Shown: positions 7,111 to 14,915 of the stretch, piece after piece
Position numbering within the stretch: position 1 is the stretch's first letter
Layout of the letters: every line of letters starts with the position of its first letter
Assembly (NCBI GenBank): GCA_027063295.1
Contig: JAMORZ010000028.1
Location: 1 to 17,057, forward strand
From: Sulfurimonas sp.
Lineage (GTDB): Bacteria > Campylobacterota > Campylobacteria > Campylobacterales > Sulfurimonadaceae
DNA length: 17,057 nucleotides
Reading direction: 5' to 3'
Notes under the pieces: generated by a model
Seen by the model: the letters and a program-made list of their open reading frames with translations, nothing else
The model's database searches: none
Told to the model about the DNA's origin: nothing
Program-made: the position numbers and the translations under genes

Positions 7111-9285
7111 ATGAGACTCTCTTTACAAAACGAAACACATAAAACACTTTTTTATATCTTGATAGCTTTTAGCTTTTCAGTTGCAATGCGACTGATTTGG
7201 GTGGCACATTTTAGTGGGTATGAACCTTTTTATTTTAACGGGCAGTTTATGATCAACACCAATGATGGCTATTATTGGGCTGAGGGTGCAAGAGATCTGC
7301 TCTTTGGAACTGCTACAAATCCAAATGCAACAGAGTATTTTGATAAGCTACATCAGCCTTTTGATCTCTCTCCTGTTGATACTGCAGCAGCACAACTAAC
7401 AGCATTCTTTGCCAAGATTTTACCTTTTTCTTTTGAGAGTATCATCTTCTATATGCCTGTATTTTTAAGTTCACTGGTAGTGATTCCTATTGTTCTTATA
7501 GCTAAAACACTTAAAAACTTAGAGATGGGACTCATTGCTGCACTTTTAGCTTCGATTGCTTGGAGTTATTATAATCGTACGATGGCTGGGTATTATGATA
7601 CTGATATGCTCAATATCGTCCTTCCGATGTTTTTGCTTTGGTCACTTATTTGGGCTTTACAAACACAAAAAGATATCTATCTGTTTATCACTGCTGTTGA
7701 TATCTTAATCTATCGTTGGTGGTATCCACAAAGTTATGCACTTGAGAGCTCCTTTTTTGGGCTGATTTTACTCTATACTCTTATTTTCGATAGGAAAAAT
7801 CTCTTTAGCTATAAACTTCTTACCATTATGATGTTTGCGATGATGAATATTGATGGAGTGTATCGTTTTGGAGCGGTTGTAGTGGTTTATGCCGTATTTG
7901 TTTCAAAAAAAGCTGAGAAGTATATTTTTTATATTTTTGCACTTTCTGTTGTTGCTTATTTTTTCTCTGGTGGGTTTAATCCTATCTTTGGAAAACTAAA
8001 GGCTTATGTGTTTAAAGATAGTGTTAAAACAATGGAGGAGGGGCTAAAACTTCATTTTTTTACAGTGATGCAAACTGTACGTGAAGCTGGTAAGATTCCA
8101 TTTGAGACTTTTGCAAATCGCATCAGTGGTAACACAATCACATTTATAGTTTCACTTGGTGGGTATCTCTATCTTGCATATAAACACAGAGTGATGCTTT
8201 TGGCTTTGCCTATGGTAGGGTTAGGGTTTTTAGCATATGTTGGAGGGTTGCGTTTTACTATCTATGCAGTGCCAATCTTGGCATTTGGTATAGCATATCT
8301 CATTGTTGAGATAGCTCGTATTATGCCAACACAAAAGCTAAAAGTCTTAAGTATGGTTGCTTTTGCTTTGATGATACTCTATCCAAATTATAAACATATT
8401 GAGGCATACAAAGTACCAACTGTATTTAGTGCTGATGAGGTGAAAGTACTTGATGGGTTGCACCATATTGCCAGCAGAGAAGATTATGTTGTTTCATGGT
8501 GGGATTATGGGTATCCTATCCGTTACTATGCTGATGTCAAAACACTTATTGATGGAGGTAAACATAATGGAAGTGTCAATTTTCCTGTGAGTTTTTTACT
8601 TACACACCCTCAAGATGTAGCAGCAAAGATGGCACGACTTGATGTAGAGTACACAGAGAAAAGTTTTGTATTTAAAGAAAAATATAAGCAAGAGATAAAA
8701 GATAAAAATATTACACTTTTTTCAACAATAGAACAGATGACAAAAGATGCTGGATTTGATGATACTAATGATTTTCTTCTCTCTTTAGAATCAGGTGATA
8801 TGGTATTGCCTCAAAAAACAAGAGATATCTACTTGTATCTTCCATATCGTATGTTAGATATTTTACCAACAGTTGTTTTGTTTTCTAATCTTGATCTTAT
8901 GAGTGGAAAACAAGGCAAACAACCATTTATGTTTGTTTCTCATAGGGCAAAAGAGAGTAAGAGTTCCCTGGATTTAGGTAGAGGTGTGGTACTAGATAAA
9001 AAAACAATGGTATTGCATATCGGAGAGAGTAAAGTTAAAATTAAAAGATTGATTACAACTGCATATAACAAAAAAATGGAATTAGAAAAGAAAATACAAG
9101 TTATCGATCCAAAATCCAATATCAGTCTAATATATATGTCAAACTACAACACTTTTGTTGTTTTAGATGAAACATTGTATAATTCAACATATATTCAACT
9201 GATGATACTTGAAAATTATGATGCAAAACTTTATGAGCCGGTGATACTCACTCCACGTGTAAAAGTTTACAAGTTAAAGATATAG
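7111..9285 (+). CDS. pglB: Oligosaccharyltransferase, STT3/PglB family
   Basis: PglB moves a glycan from an undecaprenyl-pyrophosphate carrier to asparagine in D/E-x-N-x-S/T sequons on the periplasmic side of the inner membrane. The 724 residues compare with 713 for Campylobacter jejuni PglB. The N-terminal two-thirds is a multi-spanning membrane region, and a soluble periplasmic domain starts near 440. Catalytic and sequon-binding features are present: D52 in TNDGYYWAEG, the D163-T-D165 motif in GYYDTDML, a glutamate (E325) in the position of the external-loop acidic residue before RISGN, R381 in GLRFTIYAVP, and the WWDYG signature at 463-467. GGKHNG (482-487) also matches the family. All known active-site groups are present. 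It is not surrounded by pgl glycosyltransferases here but heads an operon of sugar-nucleotide genes. Glycan and target proteins are unknown. Confidence 0.94.
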   Translation: MRLSLQNETHKTLFYILIAFSFSVAMRLIWVAHFSGYEPFYFNGQFMINTNDGYYWAEGARDLLFGTATNPNATEYFDKLHQPFDLSPVDTAAAQLTAFFAKILPFSFESIIFYMPVFLSSLVVIPIVLIAKTLKNLEMGLIAALLASIAWSYYNRTMAGYYDTDMLNIVLPMFLLWSLIWALQTQKDIYLFITAVDILIYRWWYPQSYALESSFFGLILLYTLIFDRKNLFSYKLLTIMMFAMMNIDGVYRFGAVVVVYAVFVSKKAEKYIFYIFALSVVAYFFSGGFNPIFGKLKAYVFKDSVKTMEEGLKLHFFTVMQTVREAGKIPFETFANRISGNTITFIVSLGGYLYLAYKHRVMLLALPMVGLGFLAYVGGLRFTIYAVPILAFGIAYLIVEIARIMPTQKLKVLSMVAFALMILYPNYKHIEAYKVPTVFSADEVKVLDGLHHIASREDYVVSWWDYGYPIRYYADVKTLIDGGKHNGSVNFPVSFLLTHPQDVAAKMARLDVEYTEKSFVFKEKYKQEIKDKNITLFSTIEQMTKDAGFDDTNDFLLSLESGDMVLPQKTRDIYLYLPYRMLDILPTVVLFSNLDLMSGKQGKQPFMFVSHRAKESKSSLDLGRGVVLDKKTMVLHIGESKVKIKRLITTAYNKKMELEKKIQVIDPKSNISLIYMSNYNTFVVLDETLYNSTYIQLMILENYDAKLYEPVILTPRVKVYKLKI

Positions 9286-9293
9286 GAAAAAAG

Positions 9294-10139
9294 ATGTCAA
9301 AGATAAAAAAATGTTTATTTCCAGCCGCAGGGTATGGAACACGGTTTTTACCAGCAACCAAAGCGATCCCAAAAGAGATGTTGCCTGTCCTTACAAAACC
9401 TCTACTTCAATACGGTGTAGAAGAAGCAATAGAAGCAGGACTTAGTACAATGGCGATAGTGACAGGGAGAGGTAAACGCTCTATTGAGGATCATTTTGAT
9501 ATTAGCTATGAGTTAGAGCATCAGATCAAGGGGACTTCAAAAGAGGGGTATTTAAAAGAGATACGAAGTGTAATAGGTGCTTGTACATTCTCTTACACTC
9601 GTCAGATTGAGATGAAAGGTCTTGGTCATGCGATACTCACAGGAGAGACACTCATAGGTGATGAGCCTTTTGCGGTAGTACTTGCAGATGATTTATGTGA
9701 TAACGAAGGTGATGGTGTACTTGTGCAGATGGTAAAACTTTATGAGAAGTATAAGTGTTGTGTTGTTGCTGTCGAGGAGATACCACCACAAGATAGTAAC
9801 AAGTACGGAGTAATTGCTGGAGATATCATAAAGGATGAGAACTATGCAAAGGGTGCACTTGTCAGAGTAAATGATATGGTGGAAAAACCTGAACCAAAAG
9901 ATGCACCATCTAATCTTGCCATCATCGGTCGCTATATCTTAACTCCTGAGATCTTTGAGGTGTTAAAAGATACAAAACCTGGTAAAGGTGGGGAGATCCA
10001 GATCACAGATGCACTTTTGGAGATGGCAAAGATAGGCAAAGTGATAGCTTACAAATTTGATGGAAAACGTTTTGATTGTGGAAGTGTTGATGGGTTTGTA
10101 GAGGCTACAAACTATTTTTATACAAAAGCTGAGGCATAA
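9294..10139 (+). CDS. galU: UTP--glucose-1-phosphate uridylyltransferase (GalU)
   Basis: GalU makes UDP-glucose and pyrophosphate from glucose-1-phosphate and UTP in the cytoplasm. The 281 residues fit the bacterial family. The nucleotide-binding start is FPAAGYGTRFLPATKAIPKEMLP (residues 9-31), with the GxGTRxLP loop at 13-20 and a lysine (K27) as in sugar nucleotidyltransferases. ADDL (131-134) supplies a probable metal-binding aspartate, and the VEKPEP segment and GKGGEIQITDAL further on are family features. AGGA (9284-9287) precedes the ATG by six bases, and the gene is eight bases behind pglB. Its TAA overlaps the pgi ATG by one base. Its product is the substrate of the Ugd enzyme encoded two genes downstream. 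A related thymidylyltransferase is unlikely given the sequence. Confidence 0.96.
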   Translation: MSKIKKCLFPAAGYGTRFLPATKAIPKEMLPVLTKPLLQYGVEEAIEAGLSTMAIVTGRGKRSIEDHFDISYELEHQIKGTSKEGYLKEIRSVIGACTFSYTRQIEMKGLGHAILTGETLIGDEPFAVVLADDLCDNEGDGVLVQMVKLYEKYKCCVVAVEEIPPQDSNKYGVIAGDIIKDENYAKGALVRVNDMVEKPEPKDAPSNLAIIGRYILTPEIFEVLKDTKPGKGGEIQITDALLEMAKIGKVIAYKFDGKRFDCGSVDGFVEATNYFYTKAEA

Positions 10140-11347
10140 TGCATTATACACATAACTTTAATCCCACCATCTCTGATGAAGAGGTGTTTGAGCAGATTGT
10201 TTTAGAAAAAAGTAGTATTGGTTACTACACTCTTCCTTTGCAAGATATCTCAGAGTATCAAGAGTATGCAAAGGGTGTAAAACAGAGTAATGTAGTTGTG
10301 ATAGGGATAGGGGGAAGTACTCTTGGAACCTATGCGATCTATAAGTTCTTAAAACACTCCAAAGAGCTTAGTAAAAAGCTTTATTTTTTAGAAACAACAG
10401 ACCCGATAGATATCAAATCAAAACTAGAGGGGATAGATCTTGAAGATACACTTTTTGTTGTGATCTCCAAATCGGGAACCACTATAGAGACTATCTCTAT
10501 CTTTAAGTATATCCACTCTTTGGTCACTATAGATGCTACTAACACCGTAGTAGTGACAGAGAATGACTCAAAACTCAACCTCTATGCACAAAAAAATGGG
10601 ATGAAAAGCTTTACTATACCTAAAAATGTGGGTGGTCGCTTTTCTGTCTTTAGTGCTGTTGGGCTTTTGCCACTTGCATTGGTTGGTATAGATATAGCAG
10701 AGATACTCAGAGGAGCCAGAGGTGTTTATGAGTCTTTTTTTGCCAAAGAGGAAGAGTATAAGCAGCTTCTAAAAAAAGCGAGATTTTTTGTAGAGTATAA
10801 AAACAAGTTCAACATCAATGTTGTTTTTTCATACTCATCAAGACTTGAGGGGTTTAACAAGTGGTATATACAGCTTTGGGGGGAGTCCCTTGGAAAGATA
10901 GATATCAACCAAACGCATCAAGGTTTAACTCCCATAGGGATCATTGGACCAATCGATCAGCACTCCTTTTTACAGCTTATTGTTGAAGGAAAGCGTGACA
11001 AGACAGTCACTGTGATAAAAGTTGAGAATTTTGACAATGACTTAAAGATCCCACCTGTGACCTTAGAGGGGCTTGAGGAGCTTGACTATCTGCATGAGAT
11101 AGAGTTTGCTTCACTCATCAACAAGCAAGCAGATGCTACAATAACGTCTATAAACAATCTTCAAGATATCCCTTGTGATGTGATCACTATCGATGGTGTG
11201 TGTGAGAGTGCCATAGCGGGGCTTATGTTTCGCTATGAGCTTTTGACATCATTGTGTGCAAAGTTTATGTATATAGATGCTTACGACCAACCAGGGGTTG
11301 AGAGTGGAAAAATAATATTAAAAGAAAAATTAGGAAAAAAAGTATGA
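10139..11347 (+). CDS. pgi: Glucose-6-phosphate isomerase
   Basis: Pgi interconverts glucose-6-phosphate and fructose-6-phosphate. At 402 residues this is the short bacterial form seen in Campylobacterota rather than the roughly 550-residue E. coli form. Family signatures are present: IGIGGSTLGT (55-64), the phosphate-binding SKSGTT (110-115), GGRFSVFSAVGL (165-176), a catalytic-type glutamate in LWGESLGK (E249), QHSFLQL with H275, and QPGVESGK ending in the lysine K391. The ATG shares a base with the galU stop, and the TGA overlaps the ugd ATG (ATGA), so expression is coupled to both. In an autotroph it would run toward glucose-6-phosphate to supply sugar nucleotides. A phosphoglucomutase linking it to GalU is not encoded in the window. 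Confidence 0.96.
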   Translation: MHYTHNFNPTISDEEVFEQIVLEKSSIGYYTLPLQDISEYQEYAKGVKQSNVVVIGIGGSTLGTYAIYKFLKHSKELSKKLYFLETTDPIDIKSKLEGIDLEDTLFVVISKSGTTIETISIFKYIHSLVTIDATNTVVVTENDSKLNLYAQKNGMKSFTIPKNVGGRFSVFSAVGLLPLALVGIDIAEILRGARGVYESFFAKEEEYKQLLKKARFFVEYKNKFNINVVFSYSSRLEGFNKWYIQLWGESLGKIDINQTHQGLTPIGIIGPIDQHSFLQLIVEGKRDKTVTVIKVENFDNDLKIPPVTLEGLEELDYLHEIEFASLINKQADATITSINNLQDIPCDVITIDGVCESAIAGLMFRYELLTSLCAKFMYIDAYDQPGVESGKIILKEKLGKKV

Positions 11348-12510
11348 AAATAGCAGTAGCAGGTACAGGGTATGTAGGTCTTTCAAATGGCATTCTTCTA
11401 GCGCAAAACAATGAAGTGGTAGCACTTGATGTAATAGCTGAGAAGGTGGAGATGTTAAATAAGAAGATCTCCCCTATAGAAGATGCAAAGATCAGTGAGT
11501 ATCTACAAACCAAAGAGCTTAACTTTAGAGCCACTTTAGATAAAGAAGATGCTTACAAAGGTGCAGAGTATATCATCATCTCAACACCAACTGATTATGA
11601 TCCTGAGACAAACTATTTTAATACAAAGCTTGTTGAGAGTGTGATTGAGGATGTTCTAAAGATAAATCCTAAAGCTACCATGGTGATAAAATCAACCGTA
11701 CCAGTAGGCTACACTGCAAGTGTCAATGAGAAATACTCCACAACTAACATCATCTTCTCCCCTGAGTTTTTGCGCGAGGGCTCTGCACTGCAAGATAACC
11801 TCTACCCTAGCCGTATCATCGTAGGTGAGAGAAGTAAGCGTGCCGAAGTGTTTGCAAACCTTTTGGCTCAAGGTGCATTGAAAGAGGATATTGACATCCT
11901 TTTTACAGACTCTACGGAAGCAGAAGCTATCAAGCTTTTTTCCAACACATACCTAGCGATGCGTGTTGCGTTTTTTAATGAGCTTGATTCGTATGCTGAG
12001 GTGCATAACCTTAATGCCGAGCAGATCATAAGGGGTGTTGGACTTGATCCACGTATAGGAAGTCACTACAACAACCCTAGTTTTGGTTATGGAGGGTATT
12101 GTTTTCCGAAAGACACCAAACAACTTTGTGCAAACTTCAAAGATGTGCCAAGTAATATCATCGGTGCGATAGTAGATGCAAATGAGACAAGAAAAGAGTT
12201 TGTAGCACAAAGAGTTTTAGCAAAAAAACCTCAAGTGGTAGGTATATACAGACTCATCATGAAGTGTGGAAGCGATAACTTTAGAAGTGCAGCTATCTTA
12301 GATGTGATGAAAAAACTCAAAAAAGAGGTAAAAGTTGTCATCTATGAACCAGTATATGCCGAAAATATGCTAGATGGTGTAGAGGTGATACAAAACTTAG
12401 AAGAGTTTAAAGATATGAGTGATGTGATAGTAGCAAATAGATTTGAGAGTATGCTTGAAGATGTAAAAGAGAAAGTTTACACTCGAGATATTTTTAATAG
12501 TGATAGTTAG
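11344..12510 (+). CDS. ugd: UDP-glucose 6-dehydrogenase
   Basis: Ugd oxidises UDP-glucose to UDP-glucuronate with two NAD+ in the cytoplasm; the product is a precursor for uronic acids, pentoses and capsule or glycan sugars. The 388 residues match the short bacterial type (E. coli Ugd has 388). The NAD-binding loop is AGTGYVG (6-12). The central helix EAEAIKLFSNTYLAMRVAFF carries the conserved lysine K197, and the catalytic cysteine C253 lies in FGYGGYCFPKDT. A small UDP-binding C-terminal domain follows (about 280-388). The ATG overlaps the pgi stop in ATGA, so it is the last gene of the pglB-galU-pgi-ugd group. A UDP-ManNAc dehydrogenase is a possible relative, but the length and overall pattern fit Ugd. 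Confidence 0.95.
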   Translation: MKIAVAGTGYVGLSNGILLAQNNEVVALDVIAEKVEMLNKKISPIEDAKISEYLQTKELNFRATLDKEDAYKGAEYIIISTPTDYDPETNYFNTKLVESVIEDVLKINPKATMVIKSTVPVGYTASVNEKYSTTNIIFSPEFLREGSALQDNLYPSRIIVGERSKRAEVFANLLAQGALKEDIDILFTDSTEAEAIKLFSNTYLAMRVAFFNELDSYAEVHNLNAEQIIRGVGLDPRIGSHYNNPSFGYGGYCFPKDTKQLCANFKDVPSNIIGAIVDANETRKEFVAQRVLAKKPQVVGIYRLIMKCGSDNFRSAAILDVMKKLKKEVKVVIYEPVYAENMLDGVEVIQNLEEFKDMSDVIVANRFESMLEDVKEKVYTRDIFNSDS

Positions 12511-12531
12511 AAGAGCCACTTGCAAATTCAA

Positions 12532-12594
12532 AAATCCAAAGTAGCTAATTTTTTTTCATAGTCATTTTTCAGCTTAAAAAAATGGCTTGGATTT
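12532..12594. terminator. Long imperfect hairpin after ugd, possible terminator
   Basis: AAATCCAA (12532-12539) pairs perfectly with TTGGATTT (12587-12594). Inside, GC (12544-12545) can pair with GC (12585-12586), and a seven-T run (12549-12555) with a seven-A run (12576-12582), leaving a loop of about 20 bases. The last pairs give an A-rich left arm and T-rich right arm. The position, 22 bases after the ugd stop, suits the end of the glycosylation operon. The bulges make this a tentative call. Confidence 0.35.
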
Positions 12595-12694
12595 ATTTAT
12601 CATGTATTTTACACTAAATCTGCTAAATTTCTTAAATATAATGCCCCTAAAATCCAAATGGCTATAATAGCTAGACAAAATTTTTGATTTTTGT

Positions 12695-12721
12695 TAGAAT
12701 TTTTCATCTTAAAAGTAGGAG
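12695..12721 (+). promoter_or_regulatory. Putative promoter and ribosome site for comEA
   Basis: TAGAAT at 12695-12700 is preceded by TTTTTGATTTTTGT, the T-rich pattern typical of Campylobacterota -10 regions. AGGAG (12717-12721) lies six bases before the ATG at 12728. A second TATAAT at 12663-12668 lies within a palindrome and could serve as an alternative upstream promoter. Confidence 0.45.
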
Positions 12722-12727
12722 TAAAGA

Positions 12728-12976
12728 ATGAAAATTCTCTTTGTGTTTGCCATGATGGCTAGTTTTTTATTTGGTGCTATAGATATCAATACAGCATCAG
12801 CAAAAGAGTTAAGCACTCTTAAGGGTGTTGGTATGAAAAAAGCTGAAGTGATTGTGGCTTTTCGTGATGGGCACTGTTTTAAAAGTGTAGATGAGCTTAG
12901 CATGGTAAAAGGGATTGGTGTTAAAACTGTTGAAAAAAACAAGGCAAATCTCAAAGTTAGTGCTTGTAAAAGATAA
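12728..12976 (+). CDS. comEA: Exported helix-hairpin-helix DNA-binding protein (ComEA type)
   Basis: The 82-residue protein begins with a signal sequence (MKILFVFAMMASFLFG, cleavage likely near residue 16-17). Two helix-hairpin-helix units follow: INTASAKELSTLKGVGMKKAE (20-40) and VDELSMVKGIGVKTVEKNK (54-72), each with a G-[VI]-G hairpin (GVG at 33-35, GIG at 62-64) that contacts the DNA backbone. This is the minimal form of ComEA, which binds incoming double-stranded DNA in the periplasm during natural transformation and pulls it across the outer membrane. C50 and C80 could form a disulfide once exported. Gene spacing shows it is a single-gene unit with its own promoter. A role in DNA uptake is inferred from family and export signal. 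Short HhH proteins can also bind DNA for other purposes, but an exported one strongly suggests ComEA. Confidence 0.85.
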   Translation: MKILFVFAMMASFLFGAIDINTASAKELSTLKGVGMKKAEVIVAFRDGHCFKSVDELSMVKGIGVKTVEKNKANLKVSACKR

Positions 12977-12991
12977 GTTTTTTTTCTTTTA

Positions 12992-13020
12992 AGTGTGTAG
13001 ATATTACTATTCTACACACT
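12992..13020. terminator. Perfect 10-bp inverted repeat after comEA (terminator or operator)
   Basis: AGTGTGTAGA (12992-13001) and TCTACACACT (13011-13020) are exact reverse complements around a nine-base loop, starting 15 bases after the comEA stop. The T-run lies before the hairpin (12978-12990), not after it, on the + strand, and the - strand also lacks a following T-run. It is therefore not a textbook intrinsic terminator. It may end transcription without a U-tract, or be an operator for a dimeric regulator ahead of nuoA. Confidence 0.4.
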
Positions 13021-13103
13021 ATAAAATATCCACTTCATTTAAGATGTAGCGATTAGTGACATTGCTACTCACTTCCTTCTCATAAAATTTAGATTTAATA
13101 CTC

Positions 13104-13211
13104 TTTTTGCTATAGTGCAGTAACTGTTTTTTCTATGCTTTTGGCATTAGAAGACAAATATTACAAGGACTTTTCGTTTCTATATCGGAAGTCTTGAAAA
13201 ATAAAGGTAGG
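13104..13211 (+). promoter_or_regulatory. Putative nuo operon promoter and leader with hairpin
   Basis: TTTTTGC followed by TATAGT (13111-13116) fits the Campylobacterota extended -10 consensus and would place the transcript start near 13123. The resulting leader of roughly 90 bases contains a hairpin: CAAG/CTTG and ACTT/AAGT pair (13164-13172 with 13189-13196) with one bulged G. Ribosome-site candidates are AAAGG (13203-13207) and TAGG (13208-13211) just before the nuoA ATG. The leader structure may simply stabilise the mRNA or may regulate translation; the sequence alone does not say. Confidence 0.45.
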
Positions 13212-13215
13212 TTAT

Positions 13216-13605
13216 ATGGAGCATATAGTGACTTCAAATCCGTATTTTGGGGTATTTGTACTGTTTGTTTTAACATTTGGTGCATTTACTGCAACGACTA
13301 TTATTGCTAGATTGGCAAGTCGTGCATTGGCCGCTAAAGACACTGAGAAGATTAAACTTTCAGTATATGAGTGTGGACCGGAGATAACAAAACAACCAAA
13401 TAGAATTTCGCCACAGTTTTATCTGTTTGCATTACTTTTCTTGCTGTTTGATGTTGAGATTGTATTTATGTTCCCGTGGGCGGTTGATTTTAAACTTCTT
13501 GGCTGGTTTGGTTTTGCTGAGATGTTAATGTTTATCTTACTACTTGCTATCGGTTTTGTATATGCATGGAAAAAAGGAGCGCTAGAATGGCACAACATAA
13601 AGTAA
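13216..13605 (+). CDS. nuoA: NADH-quinone oxidoreductase (complex I), subunit A
   Basis: NuoA is a small membrane subunit of complex I at the junction between the peripheral and membrane arms. The 129 residues fit the family. Three transmembrane segments are apparent: about 10-32, 67-88 and 94-118. The conserved cytoplasmic loop has YECGPE (51-56), and the second helix carries the invariant acidic pair in DVE (79-81), thought to act in coupling near the quinone site. The first gene of the nuo operon, it overlaps nuoB by 19 bases when nuoB starts at 13587. The ATG follows a leader with a hairpin. Confidence 0.96.
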   Translation: MEHIVTSNPYFGVFVLFVLTFGAFTATTIIARLASRALAAKDTEKIKLSVYECGPEITKQPNRISPQFYLFALLFLLFDVEIVFMFPWAVDFKLLGWFGFAEMLMFILLLAIGFVYAWKKGALEWHNIK

Positions 13606-14096
13606 ATTATACACAAGATGGTGGACTACCAGTCGCACTTACATCGATCGACAAAGTAGTAAACTGGGGGCGTTCAAACTCACTTTGGGCACTTACTTAT
13701 GGTCTTGCTTGTTGTGGTATTGAGATGATGGCAGCAGGTGCTTCAAGATATGACTTTGACCGTTATGGTACGATCTTTAGAGCATCACCAAGACAATCAG
13801 ATCTTATGATCGTTGCTGGAACTCTAACAAAGAAACATGCTGAGTTTATCAAGCGTCTTTATGATCAAATGACAGAGCCTAGATGGGTTATCTCAATGGG
13901 TTCATGTGCAAACACAGGTGGTATGTTTAACACTTATGCTACTGTTCAAGGGGTAGATAGAATCATCCCGGTTGATCTTTATCTTCCAGGGTGTGCACCA
14001 CGTCCAGAGACACTTCAGTATGGTGTGATGTTACTTCAGAAAAAAATCCGTGCAAACAAAGCTGGAAATGCACAAAAACCAAAAAGGTTGATGTAA
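13587..14096 (+). CDS. nuoB: NADH-quinone oxidoreductase, subunit B (carries cluster N2)
   Basis: NuoB holds the last iron-sulfur cluster (N2) before quinone reduction. The start at 13587 is chosen because AAGGAG (13574-13579) lies seven bases upstream; a longer reading from ATG 13566 has no ribosome site and would add seven residues unlike the family. With this start the protein has 169 residues. N2 ligands are the adjacent C42 and C43 (ACCGIEMM), C107 (SMGSCANT) and C136 (LPGCAPRPE), all present. YDFDRYG (55-61) is also a family feature. It overlaps nuoA by 19 bases and is followed one base after its stop by nuoC. The cluster ligands indicate a functional subunit. Confidence 0.96.
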   Translation: MAQHKVNYTQDGGLPVALTSIDKVVNWGRSNSLWALTYGLACCGIEMMAAGASRYDFDRYGTIFRASPRQSDLMIVAGTLTKKHAEFIKRLYDQMTEPRWVISMGSCANTGGMFNTYATVQGVDRIIPVDLYLPGCAPRPETLQYGVMLLQKKIRANKAGNAQKPKRLM

Positions 14097-14097
14097 G

Positions 14098-14904
14098 ATG
14101 AGAGCATATAAACCAAAAGACGATCTTCAGGCAAAAGCCTACTATACAGACAGATACTATGTGGCTCCACAGGTACCAAAAAGTGCAGTGGAAGATGATG
14201 AGATCTTTGCAGCAGATTTAGAAGCGATCAAAGCAAAGTTTGAAGTAAAAGAGGCATATATCCAAGTTGAGCAGATGGTTATCTACATTAATGCTCATGA
14301 TATTTATGGTGTGCTTGAGTTGATGAGAGATGAGCTAGAATATACTCAACTCTCAGAGATGAGTGCGATTGACTGGTTGGCAAAAGATGATACATTTGAG
14401 ATCTTCTACCAAATGCTCTCTATGACAAAACGTAAACGTATCCGTGTAAAATACTTCATCAAAAACGGTCAAGCAGTTGACAGTGTAGAAAAACTTTTCC
14501 GTTCAGCTGACTGGTCTGAGCGTGAGATGTTTGATATGTTTGGTATCGAAGCAAATGGACACCCGTTTATGAAACGTATCCTTATGCCGTATGATTGGCA
14601 AGGGTATCCACTTCGCAAATCTTATCCACTTCAAGGTGATGAATTTGCAGCATGGTACGAAGTAGATAAGATCTACGGTAAAGAAGCTCGTGATATCATT
14701 GGACCAGAGATCCGTGATACAGCGACAGTAGATCGTTACGATTCTGAGCGTTTTGCTCGTCTTGGATTTGAAGTACCAAAAGGAACTAAAATCACAGGCA
14801 ACGAAGAGAGAAATCCTCAAGAGTATCAAGAAGAGGGTGGAGTTTTCCTCATCAAAAAATATACAAAAGAGTCATCAAAAGTTATTGATGATCCTCAAAG
14901 ATAG
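14098..14904 (+). CDS. nuoC: NADH-quinone oxidoreductase, subunit C
   Basis: NuoC is a peripheral-arm subunit that packs against NuoD and carries no cofactor. The 268 residues are longer than many NuoC proteins, with an N-terminal extension of about 40 residues and a charged C-terminal tail beyond about residue 200. The signature is intact: WSEREMFDMFGI (139-150), HPFMKRILMP (155-164), and W-Q-G-YPLRKSYPL (167-178). It is separate from NuoD rather than fused as in E. coli. The gene sits one base after nuoB and 11 bases before nuoD. The tail (ITGNEERNPQEYQEEGG region) is acidic and probably loops onto NuoD or a neighbour; this is inference. Confidence 0.95.
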   Translation: MRAYKPKDDLQAKAYYTDRYYVAPQVPKSAVEDDEIFAADLEAIKAKFEVKEAYIQVEQMVIYINAHDIYGVLELMRDELEYTQLSEMSAIDWLAKDDTFEIFYQMLSMTKRKRIRVKYFIKNGQAVDSVEKLFRSADWSEREMFDMFGIEANGHPFMKRILMPYDWQGYPLRKSYPLQGDEFAAWYEVDKIYGKEARDIIGPEIRDTATVDRYDSERFARLGFEVPKGTKITGNEERNPQEYQEEGGVFLIKKYTKESSKVIDDPQR

Positions 14905-14915
14905 GGTGGTAGAGA

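Noticed and set aside
13566..13586. Longer nuoB start at ATG 13566
   Set aside because: No ribosome site precedes it, while AAGGAG lies seven bases before the ATG at 13587, whose product begins like other NuoB proteins.
14503..14829. 108-codon - strand frame inside nuoC
   Set aside because: It is antisense to conserved NuoC motifs, with no ribosome site or family resemblance seen.
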